Below, one piece after another: positions 10,837 through 19,700 of a DNA stretch of 45,277 nt; the stretch's first letter is position 1; each line of letters opens with the position of its first letter. Source of the DNA: Rhodocyclaceae bacterium (GTDB lineage: Bacteria > Pseudomonadota > Gammaproteobacteria > Burkholderiales > Rhodocyclaceae); NCBI GenBank assembly GCA_016791145.1, contig JAEUNJ010000279.1:1-45277 (forward strand). Reading direction: 5' to 3'. The notes beneath the pieces were generated by a model, which saw only the letters and a program-made list of their open reading frames with translations, had not been told where the DNA came from and made no database searches. The position numbers were made by a program, and so were the translations under genes.

Positions 10837-12309
10837 ATGCAGGCGACGATGCCGGCCGGATCAGGTGCGGGACAGGTGCCGGATTACGCCTACCGGATGC
10901 AATGTGAACCGATGGATTACTTGAACGAGCCGCTGGTTTTCCTGGACCTGGAAACGACCGGCGCCACGCCCGCCGGCGATCGCATCACGGAGATCGGACT
11001 CGTGTTGGTGGATACCAATGGATTCCGGGAATGGAGCCGCCTCGTGAATCCGGGTACCCGCATCCCACCGTTCATCGAGAAACTGACCGGAATCACCAAC
11101 GCCATGGTCGCGGATGCACCCGTCTTCGCCGACGTGGCCGATGAACTGGCATCCCTGCTCGCCGGGCGGGTGGTCGTGGCCCACAATGCGCGATTCGATT
11201 ATGCCTTCCTGCTGCATGAGTTCCGAAGGGTGGGACGGACGTTTCAGGCGCCGGTCCTGTGTACCGTCAAGCTGTCGCGGCGGCTGTTCCCGGAATTCCA
11301 CAGGCACGGCCTGGACGTCCTGGTGGAGAGGCACGGGCTGACGGCGGAGGGAGACCGCCACCGGGCCTTGACCGACGCCCGGCTGATCCATTGCTTCTGG
11401 CGCGGGCTGGTGGCGTCCATGGACCCGGAGGTGCTCGGCGGTGGCGTGCGGTCGGCGATGGCGCGCGTGGCGCTGCCCGGGCACCTGGACCCGGCGCTGG
11501 CGGATGAGCTTCCCGAGGCGCCCGGCACCTACGTGTTCTTCGGCGAGGAAGACGTGGCGCTTTTCGTCGGTCGTGCCGCGAATATCCGGCAACGGGTCCT
11601 CGCCCACTTCGCCGGGGGTCCCGCGGCCGGGCGGGATGCGGACCTGGCGCAGCGCGTGCGTCGCGTGGAATGGACGGAAACCGGTGGCGACCTGGGCGCG
11701 CGGTTGCGCGAGGCGGTGCTGGCCCGGCAGTTGCGGCCGGCTGGCCGCCGCTTCGCCGGGGACCCGGCGGCACCCTACAGCTGGAGGCTCGCCGACCCGA
11801 GAGATGTCCCCCTGGTGCCCGAGCTGGTCGCCGCGGAGCGGATGGATTTCGGCGGTCAGGCAGGCCTTTACGGCTTGTTCAAGACACCGGGGGAGGCGAG
11901 GCGGATGCTTGCGGAACTGGCCCGCGGCCACGAACTGTGCCCGGGCCTCCTTGGCCTGGAATCCCTGCTCCCGGCGGAGCCCTGTTCCGCGTTCAAGGCA
12001 CAGCGTTGCCGCGGCGCCTGCGTCGGGCGCGAGGCGCCGGCCCGGCACGGCCTGCGCCTGATGGCGGCCCTGGCAGGCCTGCAGTTGTCGGCCTGGCCGT
12101 TCCGGGGACCGGCGATGATCCGGGAGGGTTCGTGGGCACACCTGGCCGACGACTGGCGCTACCTGGGATCGGCGCGGGACGAGTCCGAGGTCTTTTCCCT
12201 GCTGGAGTCCCGGCGTCCGCCCTTCGATCAAAATGTCTATCGCATTCTGTCAAGGAGCCGCGACAGACTGCGGCCGGTTCCCGGCAGTCTGCCCCCGCCG
12301 GCTACCTGA
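10837..12309 (+). CDS. DnaQ-like 3'-5' exonuclease fused to a GIY-YIG/UvrC-like nuclease module
   Basis: The product is up to 490 residues. The N-terminal third is a DEDD exonuclease of the DNA polymerase III epsilon type: FLDLETTG (Asp37, Glu39), then AHNARFDYAFL and HRALTDARL. The middle resembles a GIY-YIG nuclease (PEAPGTYVFFG .. LFVGRAANIRQRVLAHF), but the motifs read GTY and FVG. The C-terminal part carries CSAFKAQRCRGACVG, reminiscent of the Cys-containing segment after the GIY-YIG domain of UvrC/Cho proteins. Such fusions are known as DNA-repair-type proteins of unclear role. The start is uncertain: ATGs at 10837, 10897 and 10912 are in frame, none has a good ribosome-binding site, and conserved sequence starts only after 10912. 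Its stop overlaps by 8 bp that of the convergent amidohydrolase gene. Confidence 0.82.
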   Translation: MQATMPAGSGAGQVPDYAYRMQCEPMDYLNEPLVFLDLETTGATPAGDRITEIGLVLVDTNGFREWSRLVNPGTRIPPFIEKLTGITNAMVADAPVFADVADELASLLAGRVVVAHNARFDYAFLLHEFRRVGRTFQAPVLCTVKLSRRLFPEFHRHGLDVLVERHGLTAEGDRHRALTDARLIHCFWRGLVASMDPEVLGGGVRSAMARVALPGHLDPALADELPEAPGTYVFFGEEDVALFVGRAANIRQRVLAHFAGGPAAGRDADLAQRVRRVEWTETGGDLGARLREAVLARQLRPAGRRFAGDPAAPYSWRLADPRDVPLVPELVAAERMDFGGQAGLYGLFKTPGEARRMLAELARGHELCPGLLGLESLLPAEPCSAFKAQRCRGACVGREAPARHGLRLMAALAGLQLSAWPFRGPAMIREGSWAHLADDWRYLGSARDESEVFSLLESRRPPFDQNVYRILSRSRDRLRPVPGSLPPPAT

Positions 12310-13153
12310 ACAGTCGGTCGGCGTTCCGGAAAGCGATCTTCTCCGCCACCTCGCGCGGCAACTGGGACAGCCAGCCGCGATAGCCTTCCATGATGGGGCC
12401 ATACTGCTCCCAGCGTGCGTCGGTCCAGGTGTCGGAACCGACCAGGAACCTGTCCGGGTAGCGCTCGAACAGGCGGCGCCACTCGGGCGTCAGCCGGCCG
12501 CCTTCGCCGGTGATGCCGTAGCGGTACGAGAGCTCGCACCAGAGTGCCGGGTAGCGCTCCAGGTAGGCGGCCACCTTCTCCGGGGCGGTCGAGAATCCCG
12601 TGTGGGCCCAGACGATCCTGGCCCTGGGATTGTGGCGGAACAGGATCTCGAGGGCCTCGTCGTCGGCGTGGGCATGCAGATAGAGATCGCGTTCGACCGC
12701 GAAGTCCACGGTCCGCCTGACCCACTCGGTGTCCGCGGCGCGGCCCGAGAGGTGGAACTCGCCAATCCCCTTGTAATAGCCGCGCCGGTATTCGGCCTGG
12801 ACCAGATCGAAGATCTTCGGGTCGTTCATCCAGGTCTGGATGTCCGGTCGGATCACGTAGGGGCGTATGAAAGGGACGATCCACACGTCCTTCGGGTTGG
12901 CCTCGACCAGCGCCCGGGTGCCGTCGTTGGGCCGGCTGTTGGCGAGGACGCCGCTGATCCCGTTGCGGCGAAAGAGATCCAGCACCTGGGGCAGCGTGTA
13001 CCGCGGCACCGGTTCCCAGTTGTAGTGCATGTGGGCATCGAAGAGGGGCAGGCGATCCTGGGCGAGGACCGGTGTTCCCGCCAGGGCCAAGGCGCCTGCC
13101 GCCAGCGCGGCGAATCTCGACGCGACGCTCCACGCGAGTCTCACAGGTGCCAT
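12302..13153 (-). CDS. Exported amidohydrolase-family metal-dependent hydrolase
   Basis: The product is 283 residues. The first ~30 residues are a signal peptide (hydrophobic FAALAAGALALAGTPVLA, then QDRLP), so the enzyme should be periplasmic. The mature part is a TIM-barrel hydrolase of the amidohydrolase-2 type: DAHMHYN near the start supplies the first metal-binding histidines, LHAHADDEA and VWAHTGF supply the later ones, and LVGSDTW gives the acidic residue late in the barrel. The substrate is unknown. The ATG lies within the end of the upstream gene (13-nt overlap), so it is translated from the map-glnD message. An exported enzyme at the end of such an operon is unusual. Confidence 0.8.
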   Translation of the reverse strand: MAPVRLAWSVASRFAALAAGALALAGTPVLAQDRLPLFDAHMHYNWEPVPRYTLPQVLDLFRRNGISGVLANSRPNDGTRALVEANPKDVWIVPFIRPYVIRPDIQTWMNDPKIFDLVQAEYRRGYYKGIGEFHLSGRAADTEWVRRTVDFAVERDLYLHAHADDEALEILFRHNPRARIVWAHTGFSTAPEKVAAYLERYPALWCELSYRYGITGEGGRLTPEWRRLFERYPDRFLVGSDTWTDARWEQYGPIMEGYRGWLSQLPREVAEKIAFRNADRLFR

Positions 13154-13614
13154 GCCAGCTGCTCGTCGGCCAGGCGCAGGCGCTGGGAGAGGAGATGCGC
13201 CATGTTCCGGTAGATCTTTAGCCCGATGGCCGGATGGCTGCGCAGGGTCTGTTCGCCGATCCGGACCAGCACGCAGGGTGTCGCGGCCGTCACGTTGGCG
13301 CTGCGCACCTCGTTGTCGGCCAGGGCCATCTCGCCGAAACTGTCGGCCGGTCCCAACCGGGCCAGTTCGACCTCCCCGTCCCGTCCGTTCTTGGTCACGA
13401 CCACCTCGCCGTCGATGATCAGATACATGTGCAGTCCGACGCTGCCCTCCCGGATGATGGGCCCGTTGGCATCGAAGATGCACTTTTCCGCCTTGGCCAG
13501 GATCTCGCTGATCTCCGCCGGGGTGAGGCCATGGAATACCTTGACCCGGTCGGCCAGCTTGAACAGCAGTCGCTGCAGGTCGTGGAACCCGAATTCCTCG
13601 CGGATCCAGCTCAT
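13141..13614 (-). CDS. Stand-alone cyclic-nucleotide-binding (CRP-like sensor) domain protein
   Basis: The product is 157 residues. The central part is a cNMP-binding beta-barrel: PIIREGSVGLHMYLIIDGEV, then the phosphate-binding cassette FGEMALADNEVRSAN, which keeps the Glu and Arg that contact cyclic nucleotides. There is no helix-turn-helix; after the barrel only one long helix remains (IYRNMAHLLSQRLRLADEQL). It is therefore a sensor or partner protein, not a classical transcription factor. Its ATG overlaps the glnD stop (ATGA) and its end overlaps the amidohydrolase start, so it is coupled to both. A link between cyclic nucleotides and nitrogen control by GlnD is a reasonable but untested inference. 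Confidence 0.85.
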   Translation of the reverse strand: MSWIREEFGFHDLQRLLFKLADRVKVFHGLTPAEISEILAKAEKCIFDANGPIIREGSVGLHMYLIIDGEVVVTKNGRDGEVELARLGPADSFGEMALADNEVRSANVTAATPCVLVRIGEQTLRSHPAIGLKIYRNMAHLLSQRLRLADEQLAWHL

Positions 13615-16193
13615 GTCTGCAAGGCCTCCAGCATCTCCTGTTCCAGTTGCACCAGGGTCGCGGTCTTGGCGAGTTCCCGGCCGCTGATCAGGAAATTATC
13701 CTCCACCCGTTCGCCCAGGGTGGCGATCTTCGCGGTCTGCACGGACACGTCGTGGCGGGCCAGGACGAGGGCGATGCCGTGCAGGAGGCCGGGCCGGTCC
13801 GCCGCGATGACCGTGAGCAGGTAATGCTGGCCCCGCTCGTCGGGCCGTATGGCGACCTCCGGGGTGATCGGGAAGTGCCTGACCTGCCGCGAGAGACGGG
13901 CGACGACCGGTGGCTCGAGGGGCGGCATCGTGCGCAGGCGCTCGGTCAGGTCGTGTTCGATGAGGGCGATCATGTCCCGGTTGGCCAGCTGGCTGGATGG
14001 GTCCAGCAGGATGAAGCTGTCCAGGGCGTAGCCGTGGCGCGTCGTATGGATCTTCGCCTCGGCGATGGAGTATCCGAGGCGCGCGAAGAAGCCGCAGACG
14101 CGCGCGAACAGGTCCTTCGCGTCCCGCGTGTAGATCATCACCTGGATGCCTTCGGCCGCCGCCGTCACCCGGGCCTTCACGACCGGCACGTCCGACTCGG
14201 CCCGGTAATACAGGGTGCGGGTGTGCCAGCCGATCTCGTCCGCGTCGTGGCGCAGGAAGTAGACGGTATCCAACTGCCGCCAAAGGGATTCCTCGATTCC
14301 GGAGCGCAGGCCGTGGTAGCGAAGCAGCCGCCGGGCGTCGTCCTGCCGCTCGGCGAGGCTGCCCTTGCCGGGGCTCGTGTCGCCGCGCAGGCGGCGCAGC
14401 GTGACGTGGTAGAGGTCCTCCAGGAGCTTGCCCTTCCAGGCGTTCCAGACTTTCGGGCTGGTGCCGCGGATGTCGCAGACGGTGAGCAGATAGAGCGCGG
14501 TGAGGCGCCGTGGCGTGCCCACGACCTTGGCGAACTCCTCGATGACCTCGGCGTCGGCCAGGTCCTGCTTCTGGGCGACGCTGGACATGGTGAGGTGGTG
14601 CTCGACCAGGAACGAGACCAGTTCGGCGTCCTCGCCCTCGATGCCGTGGTCGCGGCAGAAATCCCGGGCATCCACCATCCCGAGCCGGGAATGGTCGCCG
14701 CCGCGGCCCTTGGCGATGTCGTGGAACAGCGCCGCGATGTACAGGAGCCAGTGCCGCTCGAATCCCATGATCAGCCGCGTGCAATAGGGGTATTCGTGAG
14801 CGAACTCGGCCATGGTGAAGCGGCGCAGGTTGCGCATGACCTGGAGGATGTGCTGGTCGACCGTATAGACGTGGAACAGGTCGTGCTGCATCTGACCGAC
14901 GATGCGCCCGAAGGCCGGCAGGTAGTGGCCGAGGATGTCGTACTGGTTCATCCGCCGCATCTCGTGCACGAGGCCGCGCTTCTGCTGGAACAACTGCAGG
15001 AACAGCGCCCGGTTCTCCGGCTCCCGGCGGAAGGCGGCATCGATGCGGTGGCGGGCCCGCCACAGGGCGCGCAGGGTTCGGGCGGTCATGCCCTTCAGTT
15101 CCGAGCGCCGTTCCAGCATCAGGAAACTGCGCAGGATGGCGGCCGGTTGCTCCTCGAACAGGTGCTCGTTCCTGATGTCCAGGAGTTCCCGCACCATCTG
15201 GAAGTGCTGGTCGATGACGATGGGTGCATGATGCTGGGCCGGGAAGAGCCGCGCGCCGATGTTCTGCAGCAGGATAGTGTTCAGCTGGGTGACGAAGCGG
15301 GCATTGCGGAAGTAGCGCTGCATCAGCACTTCGGAGGCCCGCTTTCCGGCTGTGGCCTGGAGCTTGAAGGCCTGGGCCAGCCTTTCCTGATGGTCGAAGA
15401 GCAGGCGCTCCTCCCGCCGCCGGGCGAGGTGGTGCAGCCGGATGCGCACCAGGCGCAGGAAGTTCTCGGCCTGGCGGACGAGGCGCAATTCGTCGGTCGT
15501 CAGCAGGTCCCGCTCGGCAAGCCCTCGCCAACTGCCGCCGAAGCGGGCGGCGCGCGCCATCCAGAGAATCACCTGCAGGTCGCGGAAACCGCCCGGACTT
15601 TCCTTGCAATTGGGTTCGAGGCTGTAGGGCGTCTCGTTGAAGCGGGCGTATCGTTCCTCCTGCTCCAGGCGCTTCGCCTTGAAGAACTTGAGCGGGTCGA
15701 GCAGTTCCGCCATGCTTCGTTCGAGCCGGTCGAAAAGGGCGCGGTCGCCCTCCAGGAACCTCGCTTCCAACAGGGTGGTCTGGACCGTGATGTCGCCGCC
15801 GGCCCAGGCCACGCACTCGTCGACCGTGCGCACGCTGTGGCCGATCTCCAGGCCCACGTCCCAGAGGCCACCGATCAGCTGTTCCAGCCGCGGCTCCCCG
15901 GAGGGCTCGAAACCGTCCGGGACGAGGACCAGGATGTCGACATCGGAGGCGGGGAACAGTTCGCCGCGGCCATAGCCGCCGACCGCGACGAGGGCGAGCG
16001 GCGCCGGGAGATCGAGGGTGGTCCAGATATGGTGGAGCAGTTGGTCGACGCAGCGGGTCCGACCGTGAATGAGCGCCTCGGCGTCCCCCGTCCTCTCGAA
16101 TTCCTCCCTCAGCCTGGCCTGTTCGGCCGCCAGGTCGGCCTTGAGCGCCCTCCACAGGCCCTGTTCGGTGCCGCCCTCGGCGGGAAGGGTCAC
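13611..16193 (-). CDS. glnD: Bifunctional [protein-PII] uridylyltransferase / uridylyl-removing enzyme
   Basis: The nitrogen sensor that uridylylates PII when glutamine is low and removes UMP when it is high. The product is 860 residues, in the family range. The nucleotidyltransferase motif GGYGRGELFPASDVDI (from residue 72; Asp84 and Asp86 bind the metal) is followed by the helical GlnD linker. The HD domain carries FHDIAKGRGGDHS (His491-Asp492, uridylyl removal). Two C-terminal ACT domains (around 700-775 and 790-860) sense glutamine. It starts 4 nt after the map stop, on the same transcript, an arrangement common in betaproteobacteria, and it overlaps the next gene by 4 nt. Confidence 0.97.
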   Translation of the reverse strand: MTLPAEGGTEQGLWRALKADLAAEQARLREEFERTGDAEALIHGRTRCVDQLLHHIWTTLDLPAPLALVAVGGYGRGELFPASDVDILVLVPDGFEPSGEPRLEQLIGGLWDVGLEIGHSVRTVDECVAWAGGDITVQTTLLEARFLEGDRALFDRLERSMAELLDPLKFFKAKRLEQEERYARFNETPYSLEPNCKESPGGFRDLQVILWMARAARFGGSWRGLAERDLLTTDELRLVRQAENFLRLVRIRLHHLARRREERLLFDHQERLAQAFKLQATAGKRASEVLMQRYFRNARFVTQLNTILLQNIGARLFPAQHHAPIVIDQHFQMVRELLDIRNEHLFEEQPAAILRSFLMLERRSELKGMTARTLRALWRARHRIDAAFRREPENRALFLQLFQQKRGLVHEMRRMNQYDILGHYLPAFGRIVGQMQHDLFHVYTVDQHILQVMRNLRRFTMAEFAHEYPYCTRLIMGFERHWLLYIAALFHDIAKGRGGDHSRLGMVDARDFCRDHGIEGEDAELVSFLVEHHLTMSSVAQKQDLADAEVIEEFAKVVGTPRRLTALYLLTVCDIRGTSPKVWNAWKGKLLEDLYHVTLRRLRGDTSPGKGSLAERQDDARRLLRYHGLRSGIEESLWRQLDTVYFLRHDADEIGWHTRTLYYRAESDVPVVKARVTAAAEGIQVMIYTRDAKDLFARVCGFFARLGYSIAEAKIHTTRHGYALDSFILLDPSSQLANRDMIALIEHDLTERLRTMPPLEPPVVARLSRQVRHFPITPEVAIRPDERGQHYLLTVIAADRPGLLHGIALVLARHDVSVQTAKIATLGERVEDNFLISGRELAKTATLVQLEQEMLEALQT

Positions 16194-16197
16194 GGTT

Positions 16198-16998
16198 TCA
16201 GCCTCCCGGATCGGGTCTGGGCGGGGCGCCGGCGGAAAGGGTAAGGACCTCGCAGCCCGTCTCCGTCACGGCGATGGTGTGCTCCCACTGCGCCGACAGG
16301 CTCCGGTCCCGGGTGACGATGGTCCAGCCGTCGGGCAGCTCCGAAATGGCGGCCTTGCCCGCGTTGATCATCGGTTCGATGGTGAAGGTCATGCCAGCCT
16401 CGAGTGCGATTCCCGTGCCCGGTTTGCCGTAGTGGAGGACCTGCGGCTCCTCGTGGAAATGCTGCCCGATGCCATGGCCGCAGAATTCCCGCACGACGGA
16501 GAAGCCGTTCTTCTCCGCGTGGCGCTGGATCGCCGCGCCGATATCGCCGAGGCGCGCGCCGGGCCGGACCTGCCCGATGCCGAGCCAGAGGCATTCCAGG
16601 GTCACCTGGCAGAGGCGCCGGGCGAGGATCGAGGCGTCGCCCACCACGAACATGCGGCTGGTGTCCCCGTGCCAGCCATCCTTGATGGTCGTGATATCCA
16701 GGTTGACGATATCCCCCTTCTTCAGCGGGCGGTCGTTGGGAACGCCGTGGCAGACCTGGTGGTTCACCGACGCGCAGATGGACTTGGGATAGGGGGGATA
16801 CCCGGGGGGGGCGTAATTGAGGGGTGCCGGGATGCATCCCTGGACGTTCACCATGTAGTCGTGGCAGAGGCGGTCCAGTTCGGCCGTGGTCACCCCGGGC
16901 TGAACGAAGGGCGCCACGTAATCCAGGACCTCGCCGGCAAGGCGGCCCGCCACCCTGAGCCGTTCGATTTCTTCAGGGGTTTTCAGGGTGATTGGCAT
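16198..16998 (-). CDS. map: Methionine aminopeptidase, type I
   Basis: Removes the N-terminal methionine from nascent proteins after deformylation. The product is 266 residues. The five metal ligands of type I enzymes are visible: Asp101 and Asp112 (DITTIKDGWHGD), His175 (GHGIGQHFHEEP), Glu208 (FTIEPM) and Glu239 (QWEHT); His84 corresponds to the substrate-contacting histidine. The tail after ~255 (GAPPRPDPGG) is a short low-complexity extension. First gene of the minus-strand operon, divergent from rpsB, the standard betaproteobacterial arrangement. Confidence 0.97.
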   Translation of the reverse strand: MPITLKTPEEIERLRVAGRLAGEVLDYVAPFVQPGVTTAELDRLCHDYMVNVQGCIPAPLNYAPPGYPPYPKSICASVNHQVCHGVPNDRPLKKGDIVNLDITTIKDGWHGDTSRMFVVGDASILARRLCQVTLECLWLGIGQVRPGARLGDIGAAIQRHAEKNGFSVVREFCGHGIGQHFHEEPQVLHYGKPGTGIALEAGMTFTIEPMINAGKAAISELPDGWTIVTRDRSLSAQWEHTIAVTETGCEVLTLSAGAPPRPDPGG

Positions 16999-17027
16999 GG
17001 GGCCGGAGCGCGATTTGGGGAACGGCG

Positions 17028-17033
17028 ATTCTA
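17028..17033 (-). promoter_or_regulatory. Putative -10 element for the map-glnD operon
   Basis: TAGAAT on the minus strand, 29 nt upstream of the map ATG and matching the -10 consensus at 5 of 6 positions. The -35 region would fall at about 17051-17057 and is poor. It lies back to back with the rpsB promoter. Confidence 0.35.
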
Positions 17034-17062
17034 ACCTCAGGCCGGGAAAAGACCGAACCGCC

Positions 17063-17092
17063 TTGAAGCCATGTCCCGGAAAAGGCTATAAT
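17063..17092 (+). promoter_or_regulatory. Strong sigma-70 promoter of the rpsB operon
   Basis: TTGAAG (17063-17068), an 18-nt spacer and a perfect TATAAT (17087-17092). Transcription would start near 17099, giving a leader of about 120 nt before rpsB. This is the clearest promoter in the window, as expected for a ribosomal protein operon. Confidence 0.8.
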
Positions 17093-17124
17093 TATCGGAT
17101 TGCCTTGGCCGGCCGATTCCCGGT

Positions 17125-17151
17125 CGCCAGGCAAAATTCGCACGCCTGGCG
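17125..17151 (+). promoter_or_regulatory. Hairpin in the rpsB leader
   Basis: A perfect 8-bp stem (CGCCAGGC / GCCTGGCG) with an 11-nt A-containing loop, ~25 nt into the predicted leader and ~70 nt before the rpsB ATG. There is no T-run, so it is not a terminator. Leaders of rpsB operons are often feedback-controlled by S2; whether this hairpin serves that purpose is inference. Confidence 0.45.
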
Positions 17152-17220
17152 CCGAGTGGGTGATCCCGAAAAGGGTTGCAATACGGCCGGGCGGAGGTTA
17201 ACCCAATCGGAGTATCGCTC

Positions 17221-17973
17221 ATGAGCACCACCATGCGTCAAATGCTGGAGGCGGGTGTCCATTTCGGCCACCAGACCCGCTTCTGGAACCCCCGGATGGC
17301 CCCGTACATCTTCGGCCATCGCAACAAGATCCACATCGTCAATCTCGAGAAGACGCTCGCCAAGTACAACGAGGCGATGGCCTTCGTGAAGCAGATGGCG
17401 GCCAAGAAGGGGAACATCCTCTTCGTCGGCACCAAGCGCCAGGCGCGGGAAATCATCGCCGAGGAGGCCCGCCGCGCTGGCATGCCTTACGTGGATGAGC
17501 GCTGGCTCGGCGGCATGCTGACCAACTTCAAGACCGTCAAGCTGTCCATCAAGCGCCTGCGGGAAATGGAGCAGATGGCCGAGGAGGGCGCTTTCGAGAA
17601 GATGCCAAAGAAGGAGGCCCTCATGACGCAGCGCGAGATGGTGAAGCTGCAGAAGAGCATCGGCGGCATCAAGGACATGAACGGGCTGCCCGACGTGATC
17701 TTCGTGGTCGACGTGGGGTATCACAAGATCGCCGTCACCGAAGCCGGCAAGCTGGGCATTCCGGTCGTGGGGGTGGTGGATACCAACCATTCGCCCGAGG
17801 GCGTCAGCTACGTGATTCCCGGAAACGACGATTCCTCCCGGGCGATCCGCCTCTATGCGCGTGGCGTCGCCGACGCGATCCTGGAGGGCAAGAGCCAGTC
17901 CATCAACGAGATCGTCCAGGCCGCGGCCGGCGACGACGAGTTCGTCGAGGTCGAGGAAGAGTCGGCCGAATAA
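17221..17973 (+). CDS. rpsB: 30S ribosomal protein S2
   Basis: The product is 250 residues, the normal size for S2. It opens with [20 protein letters not shown] and contains [29 protein letters not shown] and the late PDVIFVVD and [11 protein letters not shown], all S2 signatures. The ATG at 17221 has GGAG 8 nt upstream and starts the conserved protein; an in-frame TTG at 17176 is not needed. The acidic end (FVEVEEES) is common in this group. First gene of the long operon, followed by tsf after 94 nt. Confidence 0.98.
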   Translation: MSTTMRQMLEAGVHFGHQTRFWNPRMAPYIFGHRNKIHIVNLEKTLAKYNEAMAFVKQMAAKKGNILFVGTKRQAREIIAEEARRAGMPYVDERWLGGMLTNFKTVKLSIKRLREMEQMAEEGAFEKMPKKEALMTQREMVKLQKSIGGIKDMNGLPDVIFVVDVGYHKIAVTEAGKLGIPVVGVVDTNHSPEGVSYVIPGNDDSSRAIRLYARGVADAILEGKSQSINEIVQAAAGDDEFVEVEEESAE

Positions 17974-18067
17974 CGGCAATCCTGGCCGGGTTCCCGACCC
18001 CCGCGGCGCCCGGCCGGCGCGGGGCGCGGGTCCGGTCGCAAGCAAACATCGTATCTGGAGCAGAGCA

Positions 18068-18967
18068 ATGGCGGAAATCACCGCGAGCATGGTGAAGGAA
18101 CTGCGCGAGAAGACCGACGCGCCCATGATGGAATGCAAGAAGGCCCTGACGGAAGCGGGTGGGGACATGGCGAAGGCCGAGGAGATCCTGCGGGTCAAGC
18201 TGGGCAACAAGGCGACCAAGGCCGCCGCCCGCGTGACGGCCGAGGGCATCGTCGGCGTCCACCTGTCGGCTGACGGAAAGCTGGCCAGCATGATCGAGGT
18301 CAATTGCGAAACGGACTTCGTGGCCAAGAACGACGAATTCATCGCCCTGGCGAAGCGCCTGGCGGGGCTGGTTGCGGAGAATTCACCGGCCGACGTGGCC
18401 GCCCTGTCGGCCATGGACCTGGGTGGGGCCACCGTCGAGGAGACCCGTTCGGCGCTGGTCGGCAAGATCGGCGAGAACATGTCCATCCGCCGGTTCGTCC
18501 GCTGCCAGGCGGAAGGCAAGCTGGCCTCCTACGTTCACGGCGGCTCGAAGATCGGTGTCCTGGTGGACGTGGTCGGTGGCGACGAGCAACTGGCCAAGGA
18601 CCTGGCCATGCACATCGCCGCTTCCAAGCCCAAGTCGTTGGACGCGTCGGGGGTTCCCGCCGATCTGCTCGAAACGGAGCGTCGCATCGCCGTGGAGAAG
18701 GCGCGGGAGGCCGGCAAGCCCGAAGCCATGCTGGAGAAGATCGCGGAAGGCACCGTCCAGAAGTACCTGAAGGACGTGACCCTGCTCGGCCAGGTTTTCG
18801 TGAAGGCCGAAGACGGCAAGCAGACGATCGAGCAGCTTCTCAAGGCCAAGGGTGCGCGTGTTGCCGCCTTTGCGCTCTACGTGGTGGGCGAGGGCATCGA
18901 GAAGAAGCAGTCCGATTTCGCCGCCGAAGTGGCCGCCCAGGCCGCCGCGGCCGCCGCCAAGCGCTGA
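18068..18967 (+). CDS. tsf: Translation elongation factor Ts
   Basis: The nucleotide exchange factor for EF-Tu. The product is 299 residues. It carries the N-terminal UBA-like segment ([16 protein letters not shown]), the core with [10 protein letters not shown] (TDFV at 82-85, the contact that disrupts Mg-GDP in EF-Tu), an N- and C-subdomain duplication and the helical coiled-coil segment. The alanine-rich tail is frequent in this group. The ATG follows GGAGCAGAGCA. It sits between rpsB and pyrH as in most proteobacteria. Confidence 0.98.
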   Translation: MAEITASMVKELREKTDAPMMECKKALTEAGGDMAKAEEILRVKLGNKATKAAARVTAEGIVGVHLSADGKLASMIEVNCETDFVAKNDEFIALAKRLAGLVAENSPADVAALSAMDLGGATVEETRSALVGKIGENMSIRRFVRCQAEGKLASYVHGGSKIGVLVDVVGGDEQLAKDLAMHIAASKPKSLDASGVPADLLETERRIAVEKAREAGKPEAMLEKIAEGTVQKYLKDVTLLGQVFVKAEDGKQTIEQLLKAKGARVAAFALYVVGEGIEKKQSDFAAEVAAQAAAAAAKR

Positions 18968-18978
18968 GGGAGTCGCCG

Positions 18979-19689
18979 ATGGCCGCCTATCGCCGCATCC
19001 TGCTCAAGCTGTCCGGCGAGGCCCTGATGGGCGATGACGCCTATGGCATCAATCGGGACATGCTCTGGCGGATCGTGACCGAGATCAAGGCGGTCACCGA
19101 CATGGGCGTGGAGGTGGGCGTCGTCATCGGCGGTGGAAACATCTTTCGCGGCGTCGCCGGCACTTCCACCGGTATGGACCGGGCCACGGCCGACTACATG
19201 GGGATGCTGGCCACGGTGATGAACGCCATGGCGCTGGCCGACGCCATGCGCCAGGCGAACATTGCCGCCCGGGTCCAGTCCGCCCTCAACATCGAGCAGG
19301 TGGTCGAGCCCTACATTCGGGGAAAGGCCATCCGCTACCTGGAGGAGGGCAAGGTGGTCGTGTTCGCGGCCGGCACCGGAAACCCGTTCTTCACCACCGA
19401 CACGGCGGCGGCCCTGCGGGGTTCCGAGATCGGGGCGGAGATCGTTCTCAAGGCGACCAAGGTGGATGGCATCTACACGGCCGACCCCAAGAAGGATCCG
19501 GCGGCCACGCGATTCGCCCGGATCAGTTTCGACGAGGCCATCGGCCGCGACCTGAAAGTCATGGATGCGACGGCCTTTGCCCTCTGCCGGGACCAGAAAC
19601 TGCCCATCAACGTCTTCTCCATCTTCAAGGCCGGCGGCCTAAAGAGGGTCGTCATGGGCGAGGACGAGGGCACGCTGGTTCATTGCTAG
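18979..19689 (+). CDS. pyrH: UMP kinase
   Basis: Phosphorylates UMP to UDP; a hexameric amino-acid-kinase-fold enzyme allosterically controlled by GTP and UTP. The product is 236 residues. Key motifs: [11 protein letters not shown] at the N-terminus (ATP phosphates), GGGNIFRG (residues 51-58), [27 protein letters not shown] and [13 protein letters not shown]. It starts 11 nt after tsf, with GAGGGAG just upstream. Confidence 0.98.
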   Translation: MAAYRRILLKLSGEALMGDDAYGINRDMLWRIVTEIKAVTDMGVEVGVVIGGGNIFRGVAGTSTGMDRATADYMGMLATVMNAMALADAMRQANIAARVQSALNIEQVVEPYIRGKAIRYLEEGKVVVFAAGTGNPFFTTDTAAALRGSEIGAEIVLKATKVDGIYTADPKKDPAATRFARISFDEAIGRDLKVMDATAFALCRDQKLPINVFSIFKAGGLKRVVMGEDEGTLVHC

Positions 19690-19700
19690 GAGCATTCACG

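Noticed and set aside
13647..16244. 865-codon plus-strand frame opposite glnD
   Set aside because: GlnD motifs are intact on the minus strand; the antisense frame is a GC-content artefact.
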